Positions 45,796 through 58,790 are shown, numbered from the stretch's first letter. The stretch: 64,000 bases of DNA from Gibbula magus (GCA_936450465.1 OW388289.1:70306420-70370419); one strand, 5' to 3'. Program-made: numbers and translations. The notes: a model not told the origin generated them from the sequence alone.

Positions 45796-48115
45796 TGTTC
45801 TTCTTAAATTTCAACAACTGGTCATTGAAACCCAGGACTTCTAAAGATGGAAAGAGCAGGTAATGATAAGCCATCCATCGTGACTTAATACAGAGAGAAC
45901 GAGAGGGATACCTGTATAAAGATGTTACCTACATGTACATAGTCCATTTGGAGTAAACAACAAATCAACTGTGACAGCCTGCCTGTATTTCAACTGATAT
46001 TGTCTGAGATCACTCAAAGAGATACCAGTGACTTATACTGAACTAATTAAAGATTATGTTCATCCGTTTTCTACCATCGAGGGATAGGAAGGAATTATGT
46101 TTTCATATTTATGTGACGTTTGTAGAGACAAACTGGAGCCACCATAGACTATTTATTCAACCATTCCAGTTTAATTACAACCAAATGCATTTTAAAACAT
46201 TAACGGTTAACACTCATTTTCAGTAACATCGTAATCTCCAGAAACTGTACTCGGGTCATATTGGTATAATGAATGTCATATCCCGGAGCTGAAAACTTCA
46301 CCGTATTGAATGCAGAATCAATATCTTGTTTATATACATTTTCTACAGAGGTCTAAAATGGAATGATAAGTTTAGCATAATGTTATAATAGCATAATCTA
46401 ACTTTGATTAAACAGAATCTTATCAATATATTATTCTTACCAACTATAATGCCAAATTAGTTCTGTAATACCATCATATCACTACCATCCAATCAAGTGT
46501 TCTTAGTAAACCGATTCATAACAAATGAAAAGTACACAGTTTTCTCCAACATTGTTCGACTTATTCTTCAGGGAGAATGGGATTGGCTATGATGTCACGT
46601 TAGAATGACATGTCTGTCCGCATGATATTCAAATGAATCTTTAATGCCAGAGCATCTCCCGTCACATTGCTACTAACTTGTCAACTAAATCATCCTGTGT
46701 CATACAAAGGATACACTTGGTTCAAATAGATACATAATTGTCTGTGTAACCTAGGACAGATAATGCATATTGCTGCACAAGGGTATAGATGTGTGGCGGC
46801 ATTATTTAACGAAATGCTGAAGTGTTCCCTATGAACACGTGGTCACATTTTATTTTATTTGTTAATATATTACATTAGGTCTAGATCAATGGTTCCGCTG
46901 TTCAACGTTCATTTCGATCCATTATAATTTATCACTTTTGAACTACCGAATTGATAGCCTCTTCCATCACATGCATGTGCCTAAAGTAATGATTATCTCA
47001 AAATCATCGACAACTCTACAGATAGCCACAAATCCATATTCAAGAGGTACAAATCAATAGCGAATCATCCCTTTATATCCCCACATTTTGATTGATCTAA
47101 GGGTCTATCTACACTACTTTTGTGAGATGATTTCCTCCCTGTTACCAGGCGTGTAAATTGTATGTTCAAGGACTCTGTAGTGCACCCAGTAGTGAAGCTT
47201 TAGAACATCGTCGTCACATATATGAGGGCAGAAGGTTAAATGTTAGTATCTTCATCTTTTCCATTCCTAAATATATCGGCTGTTCCATCTGAAAACATTT
47301 CACTGTAGTTTGTAACCAATACTTTGAAGAATATACATGTAATGAATAAAGATAGAAACATTACTTCGTTGTACCAACATATTCCTTGAATTCAGTTGAA
47401 TGGCATATAAACGTTTGATGTTTTGTAAACAGGTTTACTAAACATGGAATTGGGTTTTTCGGAAATTGAAAACTAAACACTGAATATGAAAAAGGGAAAC
47501 CAAACGCAGTTTTATGACATTGTCAATCTAAAGGGACATAGTGAGCGGGTTCAATATATATTGTTCCTAATAGCAACATCATTTATCATAATCACAATAG
47601 GACGATTGTAGTTAATTAATTTTCGAGTTAGCAGTTAGATAAAAGAACATATAGCCTTGTCATGTGAGACATGTTGTTGACCTCATTCTGTATCTTCAAC
47701 CAGAGGGCAGATGGAACGTAGGGTGGATTATTTAAACATTTAACTCCAATCTTCCGAACGTTGCACGGGAATATGAATGTTTAGTTTCAGGTTAATTTCT
47801 AAGAAACGTTAAACATTAATCAAACATTTATAAACTGAATATTTGCAAACAAAATGCCACTGGATCAGACAATTTACCCAATTAACACGTCTAAGTGTTC
47901 ATTCAGTCACTGTTAAGAATGATTACATTATTTGACATGACAAGTGTTAGCTAATGGTGCGCTATATTGCCATTGGTAAAGGTAATTATTCTTCAGTTTC
48001 CATGAATAATTCCCCCATAATCATATTTTCACGTAATAATGTAATTATATCATAACATGTCTAACTATGAATATATTATATCCTAATATGATCGTAATAA
48101 AATAGTGGCATAAAC

Positions 48116-48139
48116 AAATCTGTAAATCTGTAAATCTGT
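48116..48139. repeat. AAATCTGT x3 tandem repeat
   Basis: Three perfect 8-bp units. The equivalent position in copy A (near 29355) has no repeat. Confidence 0.9.
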
Positions 48140-48276
48140 AATTGTCACATTTGGTTAAACTGTATTATCAATATTGTATCTAGTGGTAAGGATGGACATC
48201 ATAATGTCAACTTTTTACATTCAATTAAAAACCGGTCATATTTAAATTCGAGGGTAGAGATTAACTCTTAACTTGT

Positions 48277-48492
48277 TTAAGGAACCAACAAGAATGAGAT
48301 GTAAGAGATCTTCTCTGTGAGATACGATACCAGTTTGCTACAAATCACTTGCATATTAACATTTCTATAAATAAAGTCAACAATATTGCACGTAAGGTCA
48401 GGGTTATGTAGGAAATCTGACCAGATATATGATATTTTAATTGTATGTTCTCCGTGGAGTGGGCCATTGAGATGACCACTGTGTGATTCCAA
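48277..48492 (-). other. Minus-strand frame matching 29504-29716 (weak exon candidate)
   Basis: A 71-codon frame. The parts shared with copy A are MESH, SDFLHN, DLT, NV(D/N)MQV and CSKLVSY. An overlapping frame on the same strand (48345-48539) begins MYPTETIKSIFNV and is also partly shared with A, but A has a stop there. Two competing frames make a coding interpretation doubtful. Confidence 0.22.
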
Positions 48493-49559
48493 AAGAACAT
48501 GACATTAAATATTGATTTAATTGTCTCAGTAGGGTACATATAAATGAATGATTATCAAAATATTCCTGACATGAATGGAGATTTATTGAAAACATATATT
48601 CACTCCGTAAAATATGAGTAACGTTGGCATACTTTATATGTTTATAATTTAAAGGATACTTAAAAAATAAGAAAGAATCCTAAAACTCACTACAATTTTG
48701 CTAAGTCATATCTCCGCCAGTTTGAATAATTATGTTATGGAGTGCATTTTCACATCGATGAACTGAACTATGATAATTATGATTGTTCATTATGATAATC
48801 AATATTCATTTGTACTTTTGTTAGATGAAAACCAAGTTACTTCACATGTTTGTACTGAAAGTACGAAGAAACATTTTAAAAGCAATCTTAATTTTAACAA
48901 ATATGGTATCATCTCTATTCAAGAAAATACCTGAACTCTATATTGATACTATCAAACCGGAAATGTTTTTTTGAATGGATCAGAAAACTCATGCTATCGC
49001 GGAAGTCATATCTAGCCAACATCTCCCTACTATTAAAATCAAGCTAAAGTAAAGGATATTTTCATAAAAGACGTCTTGCGGGAAAGGAAGAATATATACA
49101 AAAGTTCAACGTACAATATTTCCTTAACTTTTCACATATCGGGTTCAAGTCATATATTGATTTTACTAGTTTGGAAAACGATAGCTGTCCTTATGCAGAA
49201 ATGAAACTGGGTTGAATGGCCACTGGACGTTCCAAAGGACAGCTTCTACCACAGAATATTATTTTACATAGTCTGATACGGACATACATAATGCATTTCA
49301 CTAATGTTGCATGATGACTATATTTAGGAATTAAAACAAATTTCAATATGAATAAATATACCTTAAGCTACATGAAACATAATAAAATAACACCATCAGA
49401 TTGTGATAGCATAAACAACGTTTTACTGGTTTCAGCCAGTAGTCCAGTAGAAATTATGAAAAACCCGGACATTTTCGATAACAGACAAATTTTGTTTTTA
49501 AATGGTCCCTATGGCAGTGCTGATGAACCATGAAAAACCCAACCAAAATCAACCATTGG

Positions 49560-50420
49560 CAAAATGCATTTTCGGGGCAAAAACCTTAAAAAATGAAAGA
49601 AAATTGGAATAATTTATTTAAAAATTTATCTGCTGCATAAAATACATTTCTAGTGATTAAAACAATAGATCATATACCATTGCATACTTCTTTTGGTCAA
49701 TGATGGTATTAGATGAACAAAATGTCTGTTTTGAGGTCAAAAACCTTAAAAAATGAAAGAAAATTGGAATAATTTTTTAAAAAGTACATTTGTTGCATAA
49801 CACACTTTTGAGTTAATTAAAATGAAAGATTTTGCACCATTACATATTTCTAATGGTAATTGATGCACTTAGCTGAACAACATGTTGGTTTTTTTGGTCA
49901 AAAACCTTGAAAAATGAAAGAAAATTGAAAATTTTCTTTAAAAATATATGTGTTGCATGATGCACTGTAGTGGTGATTAGAATGGAATGTTTAGGATAAC
50001 AAGCCAAATTTATGACAAAAAGTCCCCAAATGTGTTATTTTTCCATCAAAATCATTGGGATTTTTTTATTTGGGGGTAAAATCCTTTAAAAAAAGAGGAC
50101 AAAATAGCAAAATATTTTGTGAAAATAATTCCATGTAGTACAACAAGACAATTTTATCACTAAATGAACCTCAATTAGATACTTTTTCACTGAAGAAAAT
50201 CTAACCAAAATCAATCTTTGGAATCTTGTCAGTTTGGGGTAACATCACCAAACATTATGAGAATATCGTAAAATAGTTTGTAAACAGAAATATTTTTAGC
50301 ACATCAGGAACATTTTGGGATATATGAACCTACATGGGGCACTTATTCACCATTGAAACCTTACAAAATAAACTCAAAAGTGAGAGAATTGTTAAATATT
50401 TTGTTGAAGAATTACATTTA
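49560..50420 (+). repeat. Degenerate tandem repeats of about 160-170 bp
   Basis: AAAACCTTAAAAAATGAAAG then AAAATTGGAATAAT recurs at about 49580, 49740 and 49900 with a TTGCATAA landmark about 50 bases later. Further, more diverged units follow near 50085 and 50240, including ACCAAAATCAAT(C) blocks similar to the terminal repeat. Period by eye is close to 160 bp. A 67-codon frame at 50617-50820 lies just beyond and has no motif. Confidence 0.75.
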
Positions 50421-51140
50421 GAACAAGTCCATTTTATGGATAAGTGAATGCCAGAAGGGTACTTATTAACAGTGGATTACCAAGCCAAAACCTTGAGAAA
50501 AGTATAATATTTGAGTAAAGGTACTCAAAAAAGATTTTAAAAAATAGTTAAGTGTTTTTAATGAACTTATTTCTTTAACATTTATAATTTAGGACTAATT
50601 AACATTATAAACTAAGGTGCTGTCAGAGCATCATACCTGTTCTGAAGACGCCAGATATACGGGACAAATAAAAAATCTCTTAAAAATTGGTAGGAAAATG
50701 TTGTCTGATCTACAGTTGTATCGGTCACTCTCCTCTGTAGATATTTTATCAAATGTGGTTCAATTTGTGGTGAAAGATAGTAAGGAAGAGATTCATATGC
50801 ACATACTGCATGGACAGTGAGTTGCTGACAAATGTGATTATTGTTTTTAAGCCATTAGCACAGTTTTCCTGTTAAGTGTTCTAGGGATTGTCCTGAATTT
50901 GACTTTTGTTTGGTATTGTTAGGGATTGTAAATACCCGAAGAAATTATTTATGGTATCTGACTGCAACTGCTTGTATTATCTTCACTAGGCTAAAACCCT
51001 TGACGGTAGATATGTCTAAGTGTGTTTCTTCAAGTACAGATTATTTATTATTTCTAGGTTAGTATCATTATGGTGGGGAAATGTTTTTCAAGTTTGAAAT
51101 AGTGTAACTTCTTTCCCGGGATCCATCAAAACCTTATAGG

Positions 51141-51417
51141 CCTCGGATCAAGAGGTCGGGTTCAAATCTTGCCAGGGGCACAGCAACTTTGTCTGCAGTA
51201 GAGAACTGTTCTACACGCAGTAAGGTTTGGGTGCAATGCTACACTGAATTTCAGCGCAGTACCACCCATGGTTCGCTAGTTCCAACTGATGCTCTCAGGT
51301 TTCACCGCAAGGCATAGCCACATGGCGTTGCGGGCTTTCTCCCTGCCAAAGCAGCAGTGATATAAGTGAAATACTCTTGAAAGCGGCGTTAAACCCCAAC
51401 TCACCTCACCACACCTC
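51141..51417 (+). mobile_element. 5'-truncated SINE inside the 4.16 kb element
   Basis: Starts CCTCGGATCAAGAGGTCGGG, lacking the A box but keeping the B-box region (GGTTCAAATCTT, degraded). It runs to GGCGTTAAACCCC and a CACCTC tail. AAAACCTTATA before it and AAATCCTTATA after it look like an 11-bp target duplication with one mismatch. Same family as 31298-31621. Confidence 0.85.
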
Positions 51418-51429
51418 AAATCCTTATAC

Positions 51430-51813
51430 GTTGTAGCACGTGGTCCTGTGCATAGCTCAGTCAACCGCTATCAGTGAAGTTCAGCAACAATGGGCGCGGC
51501 TTGCCATATGGGTGGGTTACCCGCTTCATTGCTGAAGTAACTGAGAGTTTGAAGGGTGACTCCCTGCCCCACACTGAGACATGAGTGGAAAGATTTATGG
51601 TGTCACCCTGGATAAGTGACTTTATTCAACGTGTGCCTCTGTTCACCCAGCAGTAAGTGGGTACCTGGTGTAAGATGTGGAGGAGGTAACCTTTAAGCGC
51701 TTTGCGGCAGCTCAGGTTAGACCAGGGTAATAATGTGACAACCATGCGCTTTGAGCATACCTTTATGGCGTGGATACTGCGCAATATAAATGCCACTATT
51801 ATTATTATTATTA
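51430..51813 (+). mobile_element. Second, different SINE with (ATT)n tail
   Basis: It follows the truncated SINE directly. TAGCTCAGTCAACCG resembles an A box. The body contains GGTGTCACCCTGGATAAGTG, CAGTAAGTGGGTACCTGGT and AACCATGCGCTTTGAGCATA, and the end is GCGCAATATAAATGCCACTA with an (ATT)n tail at 51797-51813. The GCGC.ATATAAATGC-(ATT)n ending is typical of SINEs that borrow an L2-like LINE tail. The head boundary and target duplication are not certain. Confidence 0.7.
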
Positions 51814-51900
51814 CAATGTTTAAGACTATGATAATTGTTCAAGAGCTCTCTAAGATCCGACAGACTCAGCACAGCACAAGGTCTCTTTGGTTGTTAGATT

Positions 51901-52048
51901 CACAGGGGCGTGTATCGCTTAGAAACAGCATTTAAAAGACATATATCTTAGTCCTATATAGACCCTACCCAATTATATAGTAATAGGGTAGGGTCTATAT
52001 AGGTATATGTTTTTCAAACGCTGTTTCTAAACGATACACGCCCCTGTG
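51901..52048. mobile_element. 148-bp palindromic MITE with 8-bp duplication
   Basis: CACAGGGGCGTGTATCG starts the element and its complement ends it. The arms pair for about 65 bases (AGAAACAGC / GCTGTTTCT, AGACCCTACCC / GGGTAGGGTCT) around a short AT loop. GTTAGATT occurs at 51893-51900 and 52049-52056 as an exact 8-bp target duplication. Eight bp and a CAGGGG-like end fit hAT MITEs. Confidence 0.88.
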
Positions 52049-52056
52049 GTTAGATT

Positions 52057-53460
52057 CACAAATGACACAGAGAGTTGCCTGTAGAATTGAAAAACAAATT
52101 GATTAATGATACAAATTATCAGTTTGTTTCATTTATGATACCTTCTGCTTAAGTATCGAATTGAGTAAACATTCCAAATATACTTTCCTAAGTATAGAAT
52201 CCACTAGGTAATACTATTGTTGGCTTTTGTTTTCTGTTTGTTTTCTTATATGTTTGGCAACTCTTTTTTGGAGAACTATTTGAGACTCATGTTTCCGGAA
52301 AGAAAGAGGAATTTGAGTAATATTGGCTCAATCAAATTTTAATAGTATTGTGTATTTTCTATGTAAGTAATATGTTATTTTTATGATGTAAACATTTTTT
52401 GTTTGTCTGTTAGCATGTTGAAAGTTTTAACTAAATTTGTGCATTAAAAAAAGCTTTGTTTGTGCAATTTTCTCAAGTTATGTAATTTTATGATAAGATA
52501 ACCATTTTCTGACATTAATGACAAGCATGACACAGGAAAAAAGTTAATGCTTTTGTGTAATTGAATAAAATAAAGTGACAAATAGCATTCTGTCATATGA
52601 TGTTCCCACAACTAAGGACATATATAATTTTGTTTTTAATTAATATTTAGCTATTATATAATTAAGTGATTTTATTTTGGTCTTCGTAAATTGACAATTT
52701 TTAATTCGTTCTTTAAATTTCAGAAAACAAATGACTATTTTAAATTAAATAGATTGATATACTAATAGATCAAGATCATGAATTGATGATCTTTTAATCT
52801 TTACAGACCAATGAACTATTGTGTGGTAAAGACTATCTCTAATTTATGCATTGAAAAACTTCTTATAGTTTTCTTGAAATATTATTTATTATCAACCTAA
52901 AATCACCCTAAAATGGACTGATCAACAGACGCATATTTCATATATGAAATAAGTCAACGTGAAAGTAGTATCAGTATGATTGCATGCCCAGCTGATTAAA
53001 TAAGTTTTTTACAATTTATTCACACAATGTTTCACTTGACATTTAATTTAATTCATCTCCTAAAACCTTCTACTCATCATTAACATTACTATTATATTAC
53101 AAATCATAGTTGAAAAGGCATATTTTGCGAGTTTCTGAATGACTTTGGAGTCAAAATAATAGATTTACCATGTTAAAATTTGTATTGCTCAAACAATGAA
53201 AATCTGAAAATTTTAAGGAATCTTGTGAAGTCTAATACTTTTATATGAATGCATTCATGTATTTCACTATAGAATACTCACTGTTTTTACCTTTAATATC
53301 ATATTTCACCGCTTTCAAACTTCTGTTGTCAACAACAATGTCAGCCATATTAGCAGTTGCTACGAAGGGAGATAACTCAGACAGTATTTGTCATACAACT
53401 GATTTTACATCAGGAAATCTCAGCACACCTTTCTGTGACATTTTCAAGTGGTCATAACTT
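52057..53460. other. Right interior of the 4.16 kb element, no gene seen
   Basis: AT-rich with many stops. Overlapping + frames at 53245-53653 (70 and 98 codons) run partly into the terminal repeat and have no recognised motif. Confidence 0.5.
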
Positions 53461-54337
53461 TTTCTGCCAAGGGTTGATTTTGGTTGGGTTTTTTTCTGAG
53501 AGTAAGGGACATGCATTCTTTCATTTTTTACAGTTATTTGTCTGTTATCGAAAATGTCCGGGTTCATTTAAATTTGGGGAAATTCCTACTGGCCTACAGT
53601 GTTATGAGGTTCGGCTATCGAGGGTTAATCGAATGTGGCATGTGTTGAATTGATTGACAGTTTAAATACATAGTGTAATGGGAATTCGAATGGAAAATCG
53701 ACACACATAATCTTAAACCATCAAATGCGTTATTCCTGGCTAAATGATTCCTGTCATTCAAACATTGATTCGTCATATGGGTGTTCATGTACAGTCAAAG
53801 ATCAGAGCAATCTCTGAAACATAATAAACGCCAATTATTTAACGATCTTATTCATGCATGGTGAAGAAGATGAAATGGAAATGTCGAAGCACTGGTGACT
53901 GCTTGTTGAGAACCCGTGTAGCTTCTATCAAGGAGTGTTATTAGTAATGTTTAATTTCCTGTGCATATTGGTCATAATAAATATTCATAATACATATGAT
54001 AAATGTCAAAATAAAACAAATGAAGAAAAAGTGTAGCTAATATGTGAATTAACTGAACGTGGATATATAGCTTAAATAGACTTTTTACTATTATTAAGTA
54101 ATGAAAACAGTTACTGAGATAAACGTGTTATCGAGGTCACTGTAAACTGTTTGTGCTGGCGGTTGATGTCTAACCCTGAGAGTGTGGGTTCAAATCCTGC
54201 AAGGGACTAATTCAGAAAAAAAATTACAAGAATTTGTGCTATTGCAGATAGTGTTATCCAAAGTATAGCAATGTCACATTTGCTCCTATCTATACCTAAT
54301 GTTTTGAGTGTCTTTGTCTCTGTTGTCATTGTTACAG

Positions 54338-54394
54338 TCACCCGGGAGATTCTAAAGGAAAACAATAGAACTCCAAAGATTTCTGCTGCAGAGA
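54338..54394 (+). other. Acceptor/donor-bounded 57-bp block, copy B (weak exon candidate)
   Basis: It is preceded by a pyrimidine-rich tract and ATTGTTACAG, and followed by GTGGGT. In frame it reads TREILKENNRTPKIS, then AAE. Copy A (31083-31140) keeps the acceptor AG despite a 2-bp deletion just before it, and shows mainly conservative or silent changes. It could instead be part of the longer open frame 54271-54465 that reads through. Confidence 0.25.
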
Positions 54395-54476
54395 GTGGGT
54401 TCAATGATGCGTGGACATTTAGTTTGTTCGCTAGTTCAAGTCAATTTTTACAATACATATCATAATTATGTTGCAG

Positions 54477-54575
54477 GATTTCTCCTTGGAATAATATTAG
54501 CTGCTGCAATCTGTGTAGTTATATTTTTCAACATCGCACATTTATGTATGATAATCTCTATATTGTATCTGTATA
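54477..54575 (+). other. Transmembrane-like block, copy B (weak exon candidate)
   Basis: After ATGTTGCAG the frame reads GFLLGIILAAAICVVIFF, a clear hydrophobic helix length, then NIAHLC. Within the part shared with copy A the differences are mostly third-position. It lies about 80 bases after the 54338 block and 1.1 kb before the 55649 block on the same strand, an order that would suit the end of a type I membrane protein. No extracellular exons were found in this window, so this is speculative. Confidence 0.3.
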
Positions 54576-55648
54576 TTGTAAGGTGGAAGATATTGATTCA
54601 AAAAATAATTTAAGGGGTTTCAATTCAGTGTAAACATGAAACAGTTTCAATCATCATATTAAATTCTGATATCAGACTGATATCATGAACAGTCGGAGAT
54701 ATGTATGTTAGTCAGATTGATGGATTGCGTCCATGTTAGTATGCTCCGTACTTCCATCGGTCAATGGGAATTTTATCTGATAGGTTACATACATATGTCA
54801 TAGTGGTATCTCTTGCTCTATTTTAAAGCTAAACCGCCTTAGTTTGTGCTCTGTCCCCAGTCAGGAATTCAGAACATAAATAAACAAGATGGTAATGCTT
54901 TCCTAACTGTCTGCAAAAGTGTGGATCCAATTATAACAACACGGCAGTTGTGTCATGTGTATTGGTGGATCAATCATACTACATGAACACGTGTACCGGT
55001 ATCTTCTAAGCGAGAAGTAATAATGAAAGAAAGTTAAGATTTTTATTAATTTAGTTAATCATTAATTTATTTATGAATATATCATTCATGGTTTCTTTTT
55101 TTCTATTTATATGCACTGGAAGCTATTCCATTGTTTTACACTAGTTCAGGTACGACCTTTGTCAAGGACTGGTTGGTTGTATCTATTTTAATTTTTGAAG
55201 AGGAGTCCAACACAAACTAATTGGCAAAGATGAGGTTCTTTAAAGACCTATTTTTTGCTACATGATCTTCATCATCATCTGATATACTCATAGTGTGCTA
55301 ACTCTTTCCAATAATTGAATGCACATTGCTTGTAAAGATATGACTACTTCAAATTTTGAACAGATATTGTTTTATTGATTACTATTTTCAAAAATGGTAT
55401 AGCATATCATTGTACAACAAACGGCGATGATCCTCGGTTGCTGCACAAAATACACGACGTTGAGAATGCAAATACCATAATAGTTTGTCTTTTTTTATCC
55501 TGTATGTGTAAAGACACATTAAAAATCATCTGTGACTTTCATGTGATTTTTTAATGTTTGATATCTTGGGTGGCGATTATGTCTTCCTTTATATCCTTTT
55601 AGTATTTCATCAGTACATTATCACTTCAACTCTACACTCTGGTCAAAG

Positions 55649-55757
55649 ATGATCGAAATGAAACAATCGTATCAGTTGGCTCAATATCCTATCTCACCTC
55701 CCCAGGCATCCTTTCACATTATTACTGTCCCTTCACGTGTATCAACATCAGACTCAG
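55649..55757 (+). other. Donor-bounded 109-bp block, copy B (weak exon candidate)
   Basis: Same length as 32682-32790, with six substitutions, ending ACTCAG before GTTTGT. It reads MIEMKQSYQLAQYPISPP and so on. Sequence immediately beyond the donor is altered by indels relative to A, so the conserved block ends near the predicted splice site. The first 35 bases upstream carry a 1-bp indel against A. Confidence 0.3.
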
Positions 55758-56558
55758 GTTTGTTGCGTCTATTGCAATAGAGTAGACTTTACACCACGTG
55801 AGATGGAAAAGAAAGGTCACGAAGCAACACAAAGTTTAATATATGGAACCTGATACTGAACTACATATAACACCATAAACATTCTGGTACATGTGTAGCA
55901 CTAGAAGACAAGCACTGAACTTGACTTAGTTTATGGGATATTCATTCAGTGATAGATCGACAACATCTGTATACCTTCGCTGCCGAAAAGAGTATATGTG
56001 TACTCAATTATTCATACATTGTTCAACTTTAACGTTTGTGTTCTTTTTCTTAGTATGGCATTGATATAAATAATTTCAGTCTTTAAATTCATTCCAATTT
56101 GTGATATTGATATAGGTATATACAAACGATTTACATCAATGGCAGAAAACGAAAACATTGACAAATTGGTTTACATGACTGTAAAATTTAATTTGAGATG
56201 ATTTTAAGCTGAAGAATGAAGTGCGAGTGTATTGTTATCGACTCTATAATGTGATATTCAATTGTATGAATCTGCATATTTGAAATGAGTCTCCTTGTTC
56301 TCAAAGTAGTGACAATCTTGAATCTCAAATCAACAACGTAGTGTTGTTCTCAATGCAACCCTACCTAGATCTGTCTAAGGATTCGATTTAAGGAGTACAT
56401 ATAATGCAATTGATGTAATAAAATTATAAGGAGTTAAATTGGTAAGAGGTAAAGTTGTCTACGAGTACAATTGATAATTCAATTATATAACTTGCAATGA
56501 AATGTGTGAATATATGATGAAAATATAATCCATATTTGCACATAAGCAGTAGAAGGTC

Positions 56559-56582
56559 ATATTTTCACTGCAGTGAAAATAT
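56559..56582. repeat. 24-bp perfect palindrome
   Basis: ATATTTTCACTG meets its own complement CAGTGAAAATAT. A near-repeat CATATTTTCATTGCAG follows at about 56588. The same words form an inverted repeat at 23030-23056, so it belongs to a dispersed family. Confidence 0.85.
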
Positions 56583-57194
56583 AAGTCATATTTTCATTGC
56601 AGTAACTAACGTGTGGCCGGAATTACTTTTCAAGATTGTCTCCCTTTGAAATAAAATGATATCCCTTTGAAAAGTGATAACCTCCCTTGCTTTCCATGTC
56701 ATGCGGTGAACGAAGATATTTTGCTGTTTCAGTCAATGACTGTTGACTTTTTGTGGTGTTAATATCATATTCTATATAACATTACATTCTGATCTTCATT
56801 TATTGTCGATATGTTGCATAGTAGGATGTTTATTCATTAAAAACTTGGTGAGGCAAGAGGTATGTGACACAGCAAATGCACTCATTGTATCACTTCGCGT
56901 TTGAACACAAAAACAACGCGACAAAATTTGCGTTCTTCAATGTCTTAAAAATCTTCACTTGACTAGATGTTACCATAAACTATTATTGGTCTTAAATTCA
57001 TAAACATTCACAACAGATTTAATTTTGTAAAACATTGTCCTGTTTTATATCGACTTATTTCAGTCGAATTATTTTCTCGCTGTACTTATCGTGAACTATA
57101 GCAGGGAGTTGTTCGAATTATGACAATCAATGTAACGTTTTAATTGTTTTAATGCAGATTAAAGTTATACAATAAATATACTATTTCATTGTTT

Positions 57195-57245
57195 TTGCCG
57201 AATGTCATTTTTATCTCATATCGTGAAGTGAGAAAGTGACATTTT
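57195..57245 (-). repeat. Half copy of the CTCGTGAAAATA / TTATCTCAT palindromic family
   Basis: GCCGAATGTCATTTTTATCT, CATATCGTGAAGTGAGAAAG and TGACATTTTCA follow the order of the left arm of 23224-23383 with substitutions. Confidence 0.5.
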
Positions 57246-58469
57246 CAGAGTATATTAAAAATGACGAAATTGGTACAAAATATTCACACTATTTTTTTAA
57301 TAGATTTTGTATTCTTTTGAAATGAATTTTATGTTGTTTAACATATTTTGTTGTGATTACAATAGAAAGGAAAACAACACGTGGGACATTGAGATAAGAT
57401 CAAATCTTAACCTTCAGCTTTTAAAATGGTACTTTATTAACAAGTCTTTGCACAATACCCATCTTATAGTGAATTATCAAACAACGAGAGAAAGTAAATC
57501 AAATCCTGTAAGAACCTTTTGATAAAAGGGCTCTTGAATCATAATCGAAGCAGGACATTTCTGTTTTAAAAGTTTACTCTTCTGAGGACAGGTATGGTAG
57601 TAAATGAAACTTTAATGGACATGGTCATACAAAATCTAAGAGTTTTATTTCTCAATTTCATTGTAACTTTACAGTTAGTGTCAATGAGCTTGTATTCATA
57701 AAACGTATGCAAACACAAATGGTCCACAGAGATGGACAATTCTTTCTTTTCAATTCACACCAATATTTAAAATAATCTCTTATTTTATTCTCATTCCTTA
57801 AGAACAGTACTTTGTCAAGGATAAATGCATTCTCTTGAAGATTAAAGAACATCTTTATGCGTTCATAACTTGTCCAGACGGATTTGTCCGTTTTAGGCTA
57901 ACATTGAATATCAAAGTCTGATGCTGTCAAATTGAAGGTCCTTCCCGAAGGAACAAGATCAAATTAGACAATTTTCCTGTCAGGATATTGACTAAGTGCA
58001 ATATGTTTTATTAATTTTTGTGAGATAAATACTAACATTTTCACAAACGGAATAAGGACTTCAAACGGGTTCTGATTGTGATGACACTTTATTATTTCAG
58101 TAATCATAACGTGAAAGGAATATGCTGTTATTAACTATTTAAGTTAAAGGAAACGCAAATCATTCCAATTTGAAAAAGTAAGACAAGTAAGTGCAACTCA
58201 GCTCTACACAATGACAACAGCCGAAAATTCGAGAAACAAATGGGAAAAGTAAGAGCTTTTTGTTTACATAATGACAATAAAACTCATGCAACACGTATGT
58301 GGCAATGAAGATCATAACCAAATCGCATGACATTATAAATATTTGTATTATTTTGAAACATTATGAAAAAACATTGAAGTTTATGTCGAATATCAAGTGT
58401 ATCTCATTTTACATAGAAGGGGTATATTGACAAAGTCCAAGTTGTTGCCATGTAAAAAATACCAAAATT

Positions 58470-58790
58470 AAATTTTAATAGTTCAAACCCCCAAAAGGCA
58501 TATCATTTGGGAGGCAGCATAGTAAATTTGGTGAGGATTGGTGAAGTAGTTTTAGAGATCTGCTCGGGAAACAAACCCTACCCTTCAAACAGATTAACTC
58601 CAAATTGTTACCATGGAAACCAAACACATCAAATTTAGAACAATCTGAAACCCCCAAAAGGCACATCTACATGATGTTGGGAGGCTGTTTACCAACTTTG
58701 GATGGGTCAAATAGTTTTAGAGATCTGCTCCGGGAACAATGGGGACGCTGACGCCGACGGGAACTCAACCAAAAACAATAAAGGGAGACA
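58470..58790. repeat. Two-unit dispersed repeat within copy C
   Basis: ACCCCCAAAAGGCA(T/C)AT, TTGGGAGGC and AGTTTTAGAGATCTGCTC occur twice, at about 58488-58572 and 58650-58736. A GTTACCATGGAAAC palindrome lies between and GACGCTGACGCCGACGGG follows. Copies A and B have nothing similar here. Confidence 0.75.

Larger units (their letters stand above)
49440..53596. mobile_element. 4.16 kb element with long terminal inverted repeats
   Basis: The left end begins TAGTCCAGTAGAAATT and the complement of the right end TAGGCCAGTAGGAATT. Inward, both arms share ACCCGGACATTTTCGATAAC followed by AGACAAA, and then AAACCCAACCAAAATCAACC about 60-85 bases further in, so the arms are about 120-140 bp with gaps. 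CAG flanks both sides (49437-49439 and 53597-53599). Copy A (AACCAGTGTTATGAG, 30411-30425) is the empty site. The interior has tandem repeats and nested SINEs but no transposase. Superfamily unknown. Confidence 0.82.
56457..57850. other. Spacer between copy B and copy C
   Basis: AT-rich. It includes a 24-bp perfect palindrome and a half copy of the 23224 palindromic element. A 71-codon + frame at 57307-57522 has no recognised motif. Confidence 0.5.
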
